64,000 bases of DNA, taken from Micrococcaceae bacterium Sec5.8 (GTDB taxonomy: Bacteria; Actinomycetota; Actinomycetes; Actinomycetales; Micrococcaceae). Positions 48,997-57,656 of this stretch are shown here, piece by piece (position 1 is the first letter of the stretch; the number at the start of each line of letters is the position of its first letter). The DNA lies in NCBI GenBank assembly GCA_039636775.1, contig CP143429.1:1-64000 (forward strand), read 5' to 3'. Both the position numbers and the translations under genes were made by a program. A model generated the notes under the pieces. That model was not told where the DNA came from and searched no databases. It was given only the letters and a program-made list of their open reading frames with translations.

Positions 48997-49386
48997 ATGG
49001 GACCAATGATGCCTGAAAGAATCTTCGCTGCGGACGGGAAGAATTCCCTGATCATCCGCGGGGGGATCATCGAATCGCTCTGGCGCCCGGGTTCCTTTGT
49101 GGACGTCGAGGACGCCAAGGACGCCATGCTCGCCGTGAACCGGATCAGCGGCGGAATCCCGATGCCAATGCTCTCTGAAATGACCGACGTGGAAATCAGC
49201 GCAGCGGCCAGGTACGAATTCGCGCAAACTTCGGGCGTACTGGCCATCGCCGTCCTCGGATCCAGTGCAGTGGACCGCGTCATAGCCGCCGCCATGAGCC
49301 GGCACACCCGTTACCCGCACGAGTTCTTCACGTCCAGAACTGCGGCCACCACCTGGCTGTCGGAGGTCCTTGGGGCCCGGTCGTAA
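48997..49386 (+). CDS. STAS/SEC14-like small protein
   Basis: A 129-residue (or 125-126, since three in-frame ATGs at 48997, 49006 and 49009 compete) soluble alpha/beta protein. Its pattern (IIRGGIIESLWRPGSFVDVEDAKDAMLAVNR, PMLSEMTDVEISAAARYEFA, AIAVLGSSAVDRVIAAAM, FFTSRTAATTWL) resembles the SpoIIAA-like/STAS and DUF7793 group of actinobacteria. The function is unknown. It stands alone between the dehydrogenase and nagB. Confidence 0.72.
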   Translation: MGPMMPERIFAADGKNSLIIRGGIIESLWRPGSFVDVEDAKDAMLAVNRISGGIPMPMLSEMTDVEISAAARYEFAQTSGVLAIAVLGSSAVDRVIAAAMSRHTRYPHEFFTSRTAATTWLSEVLGARS

Positions 49387-49526
49387 CCGCCGCCTGATGC
49401 CAGGGCCAATCGAACATGCTCAGCCCGCTGGGCGGGGATTCCACTCTCACCCCACCGCCACAATGATTAATAGTGATTAGAAGCTGTACTATTACGTCAT
49501 AAAAGATCACTTCAAGGGGTGTGCTG

Positions 49527-50312
49527 GTGGCCGAAGTCATTGTTGTGGAGAACCAGGACGCCGCGGGCGGGCTGGTCGCCGGAGAGATCCGCAGGCTGAT
49601 CGAGACCCGGCCAGACGCGGTGCTGGGACTGGCGACAGGGTCGACGCCGTTGCCCGTCTACCGTTCGCTCGCCCGGTCGCTCGCCGAACGGCCGCTGGAT
49701 GTCGCGCGGGTGCGGGGGTTTTCACTGGACGAATACGTCGGTCTGCCTGACGGGCACCGGGAGAGCTACCGTTCGGTCATTGCCCGAGACGTTGTGGCGC
49801 TCCTGGGGTTCACGCCGGACAATGTCCGGGTGCCCAGCGGGGATCCTGCCGGCCTGCCCGCCGCTGGCGCCGCCTACGAGCAAGCGATTGCCGACGCCGG
49901 GGGAGTTGATTTGCAGCTCCTGGGCATCGGCCGCACCGGTCACCTGGGGTTCAACGAGCCGGGATCCTCGTTCGCATCGCTGACCCGGGTCAAGACGCTC
50001 ACCCCCCAGACACGGGCTGACAACGCCCGCTTCTTCGACACCCCCGACGAGGTGCCGAAGCACTGCATCACCCAGGGCCTCGGCACGATCCTCCGTGCGC
50101 GCCACCTCGTGCTGCTCGCGTTTGGGCAGGCGAAGGCAGCGGCGATCGCGGCCGCCGTCGAAGGGCCCGTCACCTCCAGCCAACCCGGCTCGGCGATCCA
50201 GCTGCACCCGCACGTCACGGTCATCGTCGACGAGGCTGCCGCGGGCGAGCTCACGAACCTCGACTATTTCCGTTACGCCTGGGCTAATAAGCCCGCCTGG
50301 CAAGGGATCTAA
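49527..50312 (+). CDS. nagB: Glucosamine-6-phosphate deaminase
   Basis: Converts glucosamine 6-phosphate to fructose 6-phosphate and ammonia, the last step of amino sugar catabolism. Family motifs are GLATGSTPLPVYR, FSLDEYVGLP, the active-site GIGRTGHLGFNEPG, and GTILRARHLVLLAFG. I chose GTG at 49527, eight bases after AAGGGG. GTG at 49521 is also in frame. An AT-rich promoter region precedes it. Converges with the rpiR gene, overlapping by 4 bp. Confidence 0.94.
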   Translation: MAEVIVVENQDAAGGLVAGEIRRLIETRPDAVLGLATGSTPLPVYRSLARSLAERPLDVARVRGFSLDEYVGLPDGHRESYRSVIARDVVALLGFTPDNVRVPSGDPAGLPAAGAAYEQAIADAGGVDLQLLGIGRTGHLGFNEPGSSFASLTRVKTLTPQTRADNARFFDTPDEVPKHCITQGLGTILRARHLVLLAFGQAKAAAIAAAVEGPVTSSQPGSAIQLHPHVTVIVDEAAAGELTNLDYFRYAWANKPAWQGI

Positions 50313-51196
50313 GTCCCCGTGCCGTCGTCGTCCGGTTGCATCCGATGGCTACGGACGGCCTCATAGGTGAGCCGGAGGGACTCGGTCATATCGTCGTACA
50401 TCGATTGGGCGATGCGCACAAATAGAATGTCCACCAACGCCAACTGGGCGATGCGGCTGGACATGGCACCTGCGCGGTACCGGTTTTCCCGGGCCTGGGT
50501 GGTGAGCACGAAATCGCAGTGTTCCGCCAACGGTGAGTCGGCGAAATTGGTGATCCCGACGGTTGTTGCCCCGGCAGCCCGGGCGATTTTCAGTGCATTG
50601 CTCGTCTCGCTGGTCAGACCGGAATGGGAGACAGCGATGGCGACTCCGCCGGGCCGCTGCAGTGCCGCGGAAGCCCATGCCAGGTGCATGTCGGCAAACG
50701 ACGTTGCGGGCAGCCCGATTCGGTACAGTTTTTGCTGCAGATCCTGTGCGGTAAGTCCGCTTGAGCCGAAGCCGTACACGTCAAGGCGGGTCGAGGCCAC
50801 GATGGCGGTAACCACCTTCTCGAGAGTCTTGAGGTCAAGGGCCTTGGCGGTCTCTTCGATGGCCTGTACTTCCTGGTAGGCAATCTTGGCGACGACGTCC
50901 TCCGCGCTGTCAGTGCGGTTGATTTCGCCGTCATCGACCTGGAAGCGGTCCCGCTGCGCCTGCTCGCGGCCCGCCGCTGCCGCAACGTCGATGCGGAACT
51001 CCCGGTATCCCGAGAAACCCAATTTTTGGCAGAACCGTGCCACCGTGCCCGGAGTGGTTCCGCACAGCGTCGCCACCTCCGTGATGGTGCGGTCAAGGAT
51101 GGTGGGATTGTCAATGACGGCCCGGGCGATCCGGGAATCCGTCGTGCTGAGACCGGGCAGCGCCTGGCGCAGCATCAGCAAGGCGTTAGCGGCCAT
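50309..51196 (-). CDS. MurR/RpiR-family transcriptional regulator
   Basis: A 295-residue regulator with an N-terminal RpiR helix-turn-helix (ITEVATLCGTTPGTVARFCQKLGFSGYREF, about 38-68) and a C-terminal SIS sugar-isomerase domain (about 125-255; VYGFGSSGLTAQDLQQKL, IAVSHSGLTSET). SIS domains of this family bind phosphosugars such as MurNAc-6P. It is the last gene of the transporter-murQ operon and the obvious candidate for the operators at 58995-59046. Overlaps murQ by 11 bp. Confidence 0.92.
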   Translation of the reverse strand: MAANALLMLRQALPGLSTTDSRIARAVIDNPTILDRTITEVATLCGTTPGTVARFCQKLGFSGYREFRIDVAAAAGREQAQRDRFQVDDGEINRTDSAEDVVAKIAYQEVQAIEETAKALDLKTLEKVVTAIVASTRLDVYGFGSSGLTAQDLQQKLYRIGLPATSFADMHLAWASAALQRPGGVAIAVSHSGLTSETSNALKIARAAGATTVGITNFADSPLAEHCDFVLTTQARENRYRAGAMSSRIAQLALVDILFVRIAQSMYDDMTESLRLTYEAVRSHRMQPDDDGTGT

Positions 51197-52160
51197 GCAC
51201 TGTCCTCCCCTTGGTGAGCTCTGCGGCGATGGCCGCAGTAATGAAGCCCCGGTGTTCTGTCAGCAGTTGCCGTGCCGTTCCTGCTTCGAGATCGGTCAGC
51301 AGCATCAGGATTGCCGCTTTCACTGACCCGTCGACGGCGTTGAGTGCATGCGCGGCCTCGGCGGCGCTCGCCTGCGTCGCCAGCATAACGGTTCTTTCGG
51401 CCCGGGCCCGGAGCTTCTCGTTGGTGGCCTGCATGTCCACCATCAGGTTGCGGTAGGTCTTGCCCAGCCGCACCATCGTGATGGTGCTCAACATGTTGAG
51501 GACCATTTTCTGCGCGGTCCCCGCCTTGAGCCTGGTCGATCCGGTGAGGATTTCCGGGCCGACCACCACGTCGATGGCGACGTCGCCGGCCCGGCCGAGG
51601 GCCGATCCCGGATTACAGGAGAGCCCGGCCGTGAACGCGCCAACCGATGACGCGTAGTTGATGGCGCCGAGAACGTACGGCGTGCGGCCGGAGGCGGAAA
51701 TGCCGATCACTGCGTCCGCGGCCGACAGGCCCAGATCGCGGAGGTCGGCTGCACCGGCGCCAGCGTCGTCTTCCGCGTTTTCAACGGCGGCATGGATTGC
51801 CCCGGAGCCGCCTGCGATGATGCCGACCACCTGTTCGGGACTGGTGCCGAAGGTGGGCGGCGCCTCACTGGCATCCAAAACGCCCATCCGCCCGGCGGTT
51901 CCTGCCCCGATGTAGATCAGGCGGCCGCCGGTGCTCATCCGGCTGACGATCCCGTCGATCGCGGCTGCGATGGCGGTCCCGGCCCGGTCGACGGCGGCGG
52001 CGACGGCGGCGTCCTCCTCGTTCATCGCGCGCACGAGGTCGGCGGTCGAGAGCATGTCGAGATCCGGGTGGCGGTCGTTGACCTGCTCCGTCGGGAGCGT
52101 AGCCAGCGATTCACGAAGGTCGGCATGGCCGGGTTGATGATGAAGGTGTTGCTTAGCCAC
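51186..52160 (-). CDS. murQ: N-acetylmuramic acid 6-phosphate etherase
   Basis: Removes D-lactate from MurNAc-6P to give GlcNAc-6P. The 324-residue protein has the SIS fold with GRLIYIGAGTAGRMGVLDASE, ISASGRTPYVLGAI, STRLKAGTAQKMVLNM and a C-terminal HTH-like domain. The start is uncertain: GTG at 52160 (weak AGAAGAGA upstream) or ATG at 52178. The gene overlaps the kinase gene upstream by 8 bp. Its product is the substrate of NagA. Confidence 0.94.
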   Translation of the reverse strand: MAKQHLHHQPGHADLRESLATLPTEQVNDRHPDLDMLSTADLVRAMNEEDAAVAAAVDRAGTAIAAAIDGIVSRMSTGGRLIYIGAGTAGRMGVLDASEAPPTFGTSPEQVVGIIAGGSGAIHAAVENAEDDAGAGAADLRDLGLSAADAVIGISASGRTPYVLGAINYASSVGAFTAGLSCNPGSALGRAGDVAIDVVVGPEILTGSTRLKAGTAQKMVLNMLSTITMVRLGKTYRNLMVDMQATNEKLRARAERTVMLATQASAAEAAHALNAVDGSVKAAILMLLTDLEAGTARQLLTEHRGFITAAIAAELTKGRTVHGR

Positions 52161-53076
52161 GGGTGATTCTCTTCTCATGGGGTAATGCACGGCAGTGGGC
52201 GATGAGTGTAGCGCCGGCCAGGGCGTCGCCAAGGGGGGTGACCAGCGCGAGGCCGGCGTCAGTGAGGGCATCCCCGAGAGCTGCGCGGAAGTAGGGATGC
52301 GACACGAGACCGCCGGTGACGCAGACGCGTCCGGTGCTGGGCCGGGCCGCGGCGCAGGTGAGCGCGAGGAGGGCGCACGCCTGCGCGACGATCGCTCTGG
52401 CAGCGCCGTCGCCGTCGCCCGCGTGGGTGATGACGGTGGGGGCAAAGGTGGCGATGGTCCGGGCCGGAGTTCCGGCGGCCGAGACCCAGCCGGGCAGTGC
52501 GGCGAGGCCACCGGCAACACCGGCGGCGGCGGCGCGGAGTGTGGTCGCCGGACCGCGTCCATCGTCGGCGCGGAGGGCGGCCTGCAGTCCCTGCTGGCCG
52601 ATCCAGCGGCCGCTGCCCTCATCGCCGAGCCACGGCCCGAGCCCGTCGATCTGGCGAATGGGCCCGCCGTCGTCGAGGGTAAAGACAACGGCTCCGGTGC
52701 CGGCGATGAGAACGGTCCCGGGGCCGCCGGCGAACGCACCGACGTGTGCGGAGAGGCCGTCGCTGATCACGGCCACGGGGGCGTCAAAATCGGCCCGCAG
52801 TTCCCGCACAAGCCCGCGCACCGCGGCCGGCGCTGCCAGGGCCCCGGCCGCGCCGATGCCGATGCCGTCGAGACCAGCCAGGAGCGGCTGGACCTCGGGG
52901 GAAAGCCCGGCCACCGCACCGAGGATCGCGCGGCGCGCGAGATCCTGGCCACGTTCATCGGCAAGGCCGGGTGAGCCCTCATCAGTGGACTCGCCCAGCA
53001 CCGCGCCGCCGCGGCAAAGGCGGACCCGGCAGGAGGTCTTGCCGAGGTCGACGGCCAGCACTGTGAGACCGGTCAC
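52153..53076 (-). CDS. N-acetylglucosamine kinase, BadF/BadG family
   Basis: A 307-residue ASKHA-fold sugar kinase. The phosphate-1 loop is VLAVDLGKTSCRVRL, followed by GTVLIAGTGAVVF and GPWLGDEGSGRWIG as in GlcNAc/glucosamine kinases of the BadF group. In this operon it most likely phosphorylates GlcNAc released by NagZ. The GTG start overlaps the anmK stop by 4 bp. Confidence 0.9.
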   Translation of the reverse strand: MTGLTVLAVDLGKTSCRVRLCRGGAVLGESTDEGSPGLADERGQDLARRAILGAVAGLSPEVQPLLAGLDGIGIGAAGALAAPAAVRGLVRELRADFDAPVAVISDGLSAHVGAFAGGPGTVLIAGTGAVVFTLDDGGPIRQIDGLGPWLGDEGSGRWIGQQGLQAALRADDGRGPATTLRAAAAGVAGGLAALPGWVSAAGTPARTIATFAPTVITHAGDGDGAARAIVAQACALLALTCAAARPSTGRVCVTGGLVSHPYFRAALGDALTDAGLALVTPLGDALAGATLIAHCRALPHEKRITRG

Positions 53077-54344
53077 CGGGTTGACCCCGGCGTGGCAGCC
53101 GGCGAGCCGGGGTGCATCGGCAGCACGCGCACACCGCGGATCCCGGCCAGCGGCTCCGGCATCCGTAACGGCCCTGGACCCGGGACGATGTGGCCGGCCA
53201 CCCGCGCGCGGCCCGGCCCGGTCGCGGGCAGTCCGCAGGCAACGCCGTGCCAGCTGAGGAATCCGAGCAAGGCAAACATCAGCGACTCCTTGAAATCTGC
53301 GTCGATGCCCCGGCTGTCCGAGGAGGCCAGGGAGATTCCGTCCCGGGTTAGTTCCTTCGCTAGCGCGGACATCAGGGACGGGTTGCGCACTCCGCCGCCC
53401 GAAGCAATCAGGAGCGCCGGCGGCGGAGACCCGCAGGAGCGCAACGACTCGGCGATCGAGCGGGCTGTCAGCCGGGTGAGTGTTGCGACGAGGTCCTCGA
53501 AAGTCACAGGCGAGTCCCCGCCGGCCGAGTCGAGCGCGGAATCCACGAAGGGCAGGCCGAATGTCTCACGGCCTGTCGACTTGGGTGCCGTTCCGCGAAA
53601 GTACGGATGCTGGAGAAGGGCCGAGAGAAAGCGGTCGTCAACCTTGCCCGCAGCCGCGAGCCGGCCGTCGGCGTCGAAGCCGTAGGCGCCTCGAGTGGCG
53701 CGTGCGACGACGGCATCAATCAACACGTTCCCGGGGCCGGTATCCCAGGCCAGCACCGTTCCATCGGGGGTCACGACAGACAGATTCGCGATTCCTCCCA
53801 GGTTCACGGTCGCCGCGGAAGCACCGGTGTCCGCGGCGGAGGCCGCCAGCCAGGCGCGGTCGAATACGCCCATCAGCGGAGCCCCCTCGCCTCCCGCCGC
53901 GATATCGGCTGCGCGGAGGTTGCACAACACGGGCGCACCGGTTGCCTCCGCGATCCAGGCAGCCTCGCCGAGCTGAAGTGTTCCGCGGGCGTGGCCGCCG
54001 TCGACCCAGTGGTAGACCGTCTGACCATGCGAGACCACCAGGTCAACGGCCGTGCCGAGGTGCTGCATTGCGGCCGAGGCGGCCGTGGCGAACTCCTGCC
54101 CCGCGAGAGTGTCCAGCCGGCACAGCTCCTCGGCGTCAACGCTGCCGCCGTCCGCGAGGGCGAGCAGGCGCGTGCGCAGCTCCGGAGCCCAGGCCACGGT
54201 GCGGGTAAGAAGCGGGCGCATGATGAGCCACGGTGTGCGGCGGGCATCGGACCCCGAACTGCTGTCGACGTCGCTGTCGACGTCGACGATCGCTACGTCG
54301 ATGCCGTCGGCGGATGTTCCCGACTGCAACGCGAGGATCCTCAT
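53073..54344 (-). CDS. anmK: Anhydro-N-acetylmuramic acid kinase
   Basis: Hydrolyses and phosphorylates 1,6-anhydro-MurNAc to MurNAc-6P, feeding MurQ. The 423-residue protein starts MRILALQSGTSADGIDVAIV, the family signature, and continues with SHGQTVYHW, NLGGIANLSV, AWDTGPGNVLID and LIASGGGVRNPSLM. A Ser/Asp-rich insert follows strand 1. The ATG overlaps the nagZ stop by 4 bp. Confidence 0.95.
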   Translation of the reverse strand: MRILALQSGTSADGIDVAIVDVDSDVDSSSGSDARRTPWLIMRPLLTRTVAWAPELRTRLLALADGGSVDAEELCRLDTLAGQEFATAASAAMQHLGTAVDLVVSHGQTVYHWVDGGHARGTLQLGEAAWIAEATGAPVLCNLRAADIAAGGEGAPLMGVFDRAWLAASAADTGASAATVNLGGIANLSVVTPDGTVLAWDTGPGNVLIDAVVARATRGAYGFDADGRLAAAGKVDDRFLSALLQHPYFRGTAPKSTGRETFGLPFVDSALDSAGGDSPVTFEDLVATLTRLTARSIAESLRSCGSPPPALLIASGGGVRNPSLMSALAKELTRDGISLASSDSRGIDADFKESLMFALLGFLSWHGVACGLPATGPGRARVAGHIVPGPGPLRMPEPLAGIRGVRVLPMHPGSPAATPGSTR

Positions 54345-55852
54345 GATTTCTCCCCCCGCAGAATGGCGGAAACGGCGTCCGCAGTAGCCCAGGACGCCCC
54401 CAGGGAATCAATGACCGCGAGGGGCAGTGCGTCAACGCACGGCAGCCCTGCGTTAATGACGACGGCATCGGGGCGGAGGCCGGCGATCCGGGTCAGGGCT
54501 TCCCGCTGTGCCCCCGCAGACGCGATCCGGTCCACCAGAACGGCCACACCATTGCCGCGTGGAACCGCCGCGACTGCTGCGCTCAGCCCGTCCTCGTCGG
54601 TTCCCGGGACCTGGCGGTCGAGTGCATAGTCCCGTGAAAGGCTCGCGGTGAAGGTATCGGCGGTGGAGGCCACGGCCAGGGTGGCCCGTGACCTCAGGTC
54701 CAGCAGCGCGAGTCGTTGCCGGGCGATCGTCGCGGCACCACGCACGGTGATGGCGGAGCGCACCATGCGTGCGGCGTCGGCGGCGTCGTGTGCGGTGCTG
54801 GGCGCCGTACCATCCGGAACCGCGGCGGAGGCGGGCAGGGCCAGCCGCGCGGCCGATTCCCCGGCACGCTCCAGCGTGTCCGCGGTGAGGGCGCCGTCGT
54901 CGAGGGCGTGGAAGATGGCTTCGCGCACCTCCTGGTAGTCGGCTTCGTCGGTGCTGCGGCCGCCGTTCGGTCCAAGGTTGGACGGGTTGCCGATGCAGAG
55001 CAGTTCGGCCCCGGCAGCCAGGGCGAACACGGCGCCCGTGCCGGCACCGAACGACGCCCGGATGGCTGCCATGTCGAGGGCATCGGTCACCACCGTGCCG
55101 GAAAAGCCGGCCTCCCGCAGGACGGCAAGGATGCGCGGGTTCAAGGTCGCGGGAAGGTCCCCCCGGTCCGGCACCACGATATGCGCCGTCATCACGGCCC
55201 GCACTCCGGCGGTGATTGCCGCGTGGAAAGGCGGCAGGTGGTCGCGCTCGATCTCGGCCCAGGACAGGGTCAGCCGGGGGAGGGAAAGGTGGGAATCGGT
55301 GTGCGTATCCCCGTGCCCGGGGAAGTGCTTAACGCAGGCTGCCACTGCCGATTCCTGCAGGCCGCCGATGAAGGCGGCGACATGCCGTGCCACGAGGCGG
55401 GTGTCCCGGCCGAACGCCCGCACGCCTATCACCGGGTTCGCCGGGTTTGTATTAACGTCGGCCACCGGGGCCAGCACGATGTTGGCCCCGGCAGAGGCAG
55501 CCTTCCGGCCGATCATCCGGCCCACGGCCCTGGTCGCCTCAGGTTGGTCGAGGTGGCCCAGCTGGGCATGTCCGGGCAGGAGGGATCCGCGCACAGAGTC
55601 GAGCCGGGACACATTGCCGCCCTCCTCATCGATTCCGATGAGCGCCCCAGGCCGAATGCCGCGCAGCTCGGCGGAGAGCCGAGCGGGCTGCCCGGCGTCG
55701 TCGTCGTCAATGTTGTGGCCGAAGTAAACCACGCCCGCGAGGCCGTCCTCGAGTGCACGGGCGAGCCAGCTGGGCATGCGGTGGCCGGTGAATCCAGGCC
55801 AGAGAACGCCGTTAACCAGCCGGCGCAGGGTGGGGTCTGTGGCCGCGGTCAT
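54341..55852 (-). CDS. nagZ: Beta-N-acetylhexosaminidase, glycoside hydrolase family 3
   Basis: Cleaves GlcNAc from muropeptides or GlcNAc-MurNAc. The 503-residue protein has the NagZ-type motif KHFPGHGDTHTDSH (catalytic His-Asp loop), IGIDEEGGNVSRL and VVTDALDMAAI. A second alpha/beta domain makes it longer than the single-domain E. coli enzyme. There is no signal peptide, so it acts in the cytosol. ATG at 55852 overlaps the permease stop by 4 bp, while the open frame to 55963 has no start signals. Confidence 0.92.
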   Translation of the reverse strand: MTAATDPTLRRLVNGVLWPGFTGHRMPSWLARALEDGLAGVVYFGHNIDDDDAGQPARLSAELRGIRPGALIGIDEEGGNVSRLDSVRGSLLPGHAQLGHLDQPEATRAVGRMIGRKAASAGANIVLAPVADVNTNPANPVIGVRAFGRDTRLVARHVAAFIGGLQESAVAACVKHFPGHGDTHTDSHLSLPRLTLSWAEIERDHLPPFHAAITAGVRAVMTAHIVVPDRGDLPATLNPRILAVLREAGFSGTVVTDALDMAAIRASFGAGTGAVFALAAGAELLCIGNPSNLGPNGGRSTDEADYQEVREAIFHALDDGALTADTLERAGESAARLALPASAAVPDGTAPSTAHDAADAARMVRSAITVRGAATIARQRLALLDLRSRATLAVASTADTFTASLSRDYALDRQVPGTDEDGLSAAVAAVPRGNGVAVLVDRIASAGAQREALTRIAGLRPDAVVINAGLPCVDALPLAVIDSLGASWATADAVSAILRGEKS

Positions 55853-56679
55853 CCCTTGACTGCACCCGCCACGAGACCACTGCTGAGCTTGCCCTGCACG
55901 AGGATAAAGAAGATCATTACCGGAATGGTGATGATGGTGGATGCGGCCATGACCGGTCCCCAATCATTGGAATGCACGCCGAAGAATTGTTTCAGGCCGA
56001 TGGCGACGGTGTAGTTCTCCGCCGATCCGCCGAGGAGCGTCATCGCAAAGATGAACTCATTCCAGGCAACGATGAACGAGAAGACGCTGGTCGCCACGAG
56101 GCCGGGTGCCACCAGGGGCAGCATGACCGAGCGGAACATCCGTCCCCAGGTTGCCCCGTCGATGTAGGCTGCCTCTTCCAGCTCGACCGGAACAGCAGCG
56201 ACGAAGCCGCGGAGCATCCAGATGGCGAAGGGAAGGGAAAAAGCCAAGTAGACAACGACCAGCCCCACCAGCGAGTTGAGCAGCTGTAAGTCGCGTACCT
56301 GGACGAACAGGGGGATGACCAGAGCCTCAAGCGGCACCATCTGCACGGTGAGAATCATGATCAGGATGCCGGTGCGGAACTTGAACTGGAAGCGCGCCAC
56401 CGCGACGGCCGCCAGCAAAGCCACGATGCCCGAAATGGTTACGGTAAAGAAAGCAACAACCGCCGAATTGCGGAGGAAAGTGCCGAACCCCCCTTCGGTG
56501 AGCACAAACTGGTAATTCGCGAGGGTGAACTCCTGGGGCAGCAGGGACTGACCGCCGCTGGAGGCTTGTGCATCGAAGGAGCTGGAGATCATCCAATAGG
56601 CGGGGAAAAGGGTGAAGATCAGGAGGAGGGCGACCAGGGCGGCCTTGACCAGACTCCGGCTGAGTGGGCGCTGACTCAT
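55849..56679 (-). CDS. Carbohydrate ABC transporter permease (MalG type)
   Basis: A 276-residue membrane protein with six helices. The conserved EAA loop is ELEEAAYIDGATWGRMFRSVMLPL, with the C-terminal helix ending QGKLSSGLVAGAVKG as in CUT1 permeases. It pairs with the MalF-type protein. The ATG overlaps that stop by 4 bp. Confidence 0.95.
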   Translation of the reverse strand: MSQRPLSRSLVKAALVALLLIFTLFPAYWMISSSFDAQASSGGQSLLPQEFTLANYQFVLTEGGFGTFLRNSAVVAFFTVTISGIVALLAAVAVARFQFKFRTGILIMILTVQMVPLEALVIPLFVQVRDLQLLNSLVGLVVVYLAFSLPFAIWMLRGFVAAVPVELEEAAYIDGATWGRMFRSVMLPLVAPGLVATSVFSFIVAWNEFIFAMTLLGGSAENYTVAIGLKQFFGVHSNDWGPVMAASTIITIPVMIFFILVQGKLSSGLVAGAVKG

Positions 56680-57656
56680 ACCTTTTCCTCCTTGAACAGG
56701 GTGCGCACGTAAATGGCGGTGATGATCAGGAGCAGCGCTGTCAGCAGCACGGCGATAGCGGCTCCGAAACCGTAGCGGTTTTGTCCGAACGACTCCACGT
56801 AGGACCAGACGCCAAGGTTGAGCACTTCCCGGTTGGATCCTGACCCGCCGGGCATGAGGTAGATCTGGGCGAACACCTTGAAATCCCAAATGGTGGAGAG
56901 GATGACGACGACGGAAAACACCGGCTTGATCGTGGGGTAGGTGATCTGGAAGAAGCGGCGCACCGGGCCGGCGCCGTCCATCTCGGCGGCCTCCAGCATC
57001 TCTTTGGGGACGCCGAGCAGACCCGCGAGTACGGTGATCGCCACGAACGGGAAACCATGGTGGACGATGTTGAGCGCAACGATCCCGTAGAAAGTGACCG
57101 GGTTGGTGAACCAGTTGAAAGGCTCATTCATGAGGCCAAGATTTTGGAGGGCTGCGTTGACCAGCCCTTGGTCTGCGTCGAAGATCCAGATCCAGACGTA
57201 GGTGCCGGTGACGGCAGGCATCGCCCAGGCGACCATGACGGCGCTGCCGGTGATGGTGCGCCAGAGCGGGCTGAGCGAGGCCATGAGCAGGGCCACCAGT
57301 GTTCCGAAGACGACGGTCGAGGCGACGGCCACGATCGCGAAACCGATGGTATTCGGCAGCACCACGGTCCACAGGGACGGGTCCCCGAAGATCTCGGTGT
57401 AGTTCTCCAATCCGATGAAGTTTGTCTTTCCGCTGACAATCTGGCGCAGACCGTAATCCTGCAGGGAGATGATAAACACCCGCGCGAGTGGCCAAAGCAG
57501 CAGCCCTGCCAGCAAGATAAGCGCGGGGGCAAGCAGCAGCCATGGCCGGGCCCGGGCCATGGTGGGGAACCGCCGGCGGTTAGGCGGGCGGCTGCCCGTG
57601 GACGAGGGAACTTCGGGTCCCTCGTCCACGGACGGCTGCTTGAGCTCGACTGTCAT
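56676..57656 (-). CDS. Carbohydrate ABC transporter permease (MalF type)
   Basis: A 326-residue CUT1 permease with a ~35-residue hydrophilic N-terminus and six helices. The EAA motif reads EMLEAAEMDGAGPVRRFF. It forms the channel with the MalG-type partner. No ATPase gene is in the operon, so a shared MsiK-like ATPase encoded elsewhere is expected. The ATG overlaps the binding protein stop by 4 bp. Confidence 0.95.
   Translation of the reverse strand: MTVELKQPSVDEGPEVPSSTGSRPPNRRRFPTMARARPWLLLAPALILLAGLLLWPLARVFIISLQDYGLRQIVSGKTNFIGLENYTEIFGDPSLWTVVLPNTIGFAIVAVASTVVFGTLVALLMASLSPLWRTITGSAVMVAWAMPAVTGTYVWIWIFDADQGLVNAALQNLGLMNEPFNWFTNPVTFYGIVALNIVHHGFPFVAITVLAGLLGVPKEMLEAAEMDGAGPVRRFFQITYPTIKPVFSVVVILSTIWDFKVFAQIYLMPGGSGSNREVLNLGVWSYVESFGQNRYGFGAAIAVLLTALLLIITAIYVRTLFKEEKV

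Noticed and set aside
54716..56014. A 432-codon plus-strand frame opposite nagZ
   Set aside because: It is antisense to the GH3 gene, with Gly/Arg/His-rich composition and no ribosome-binding site.
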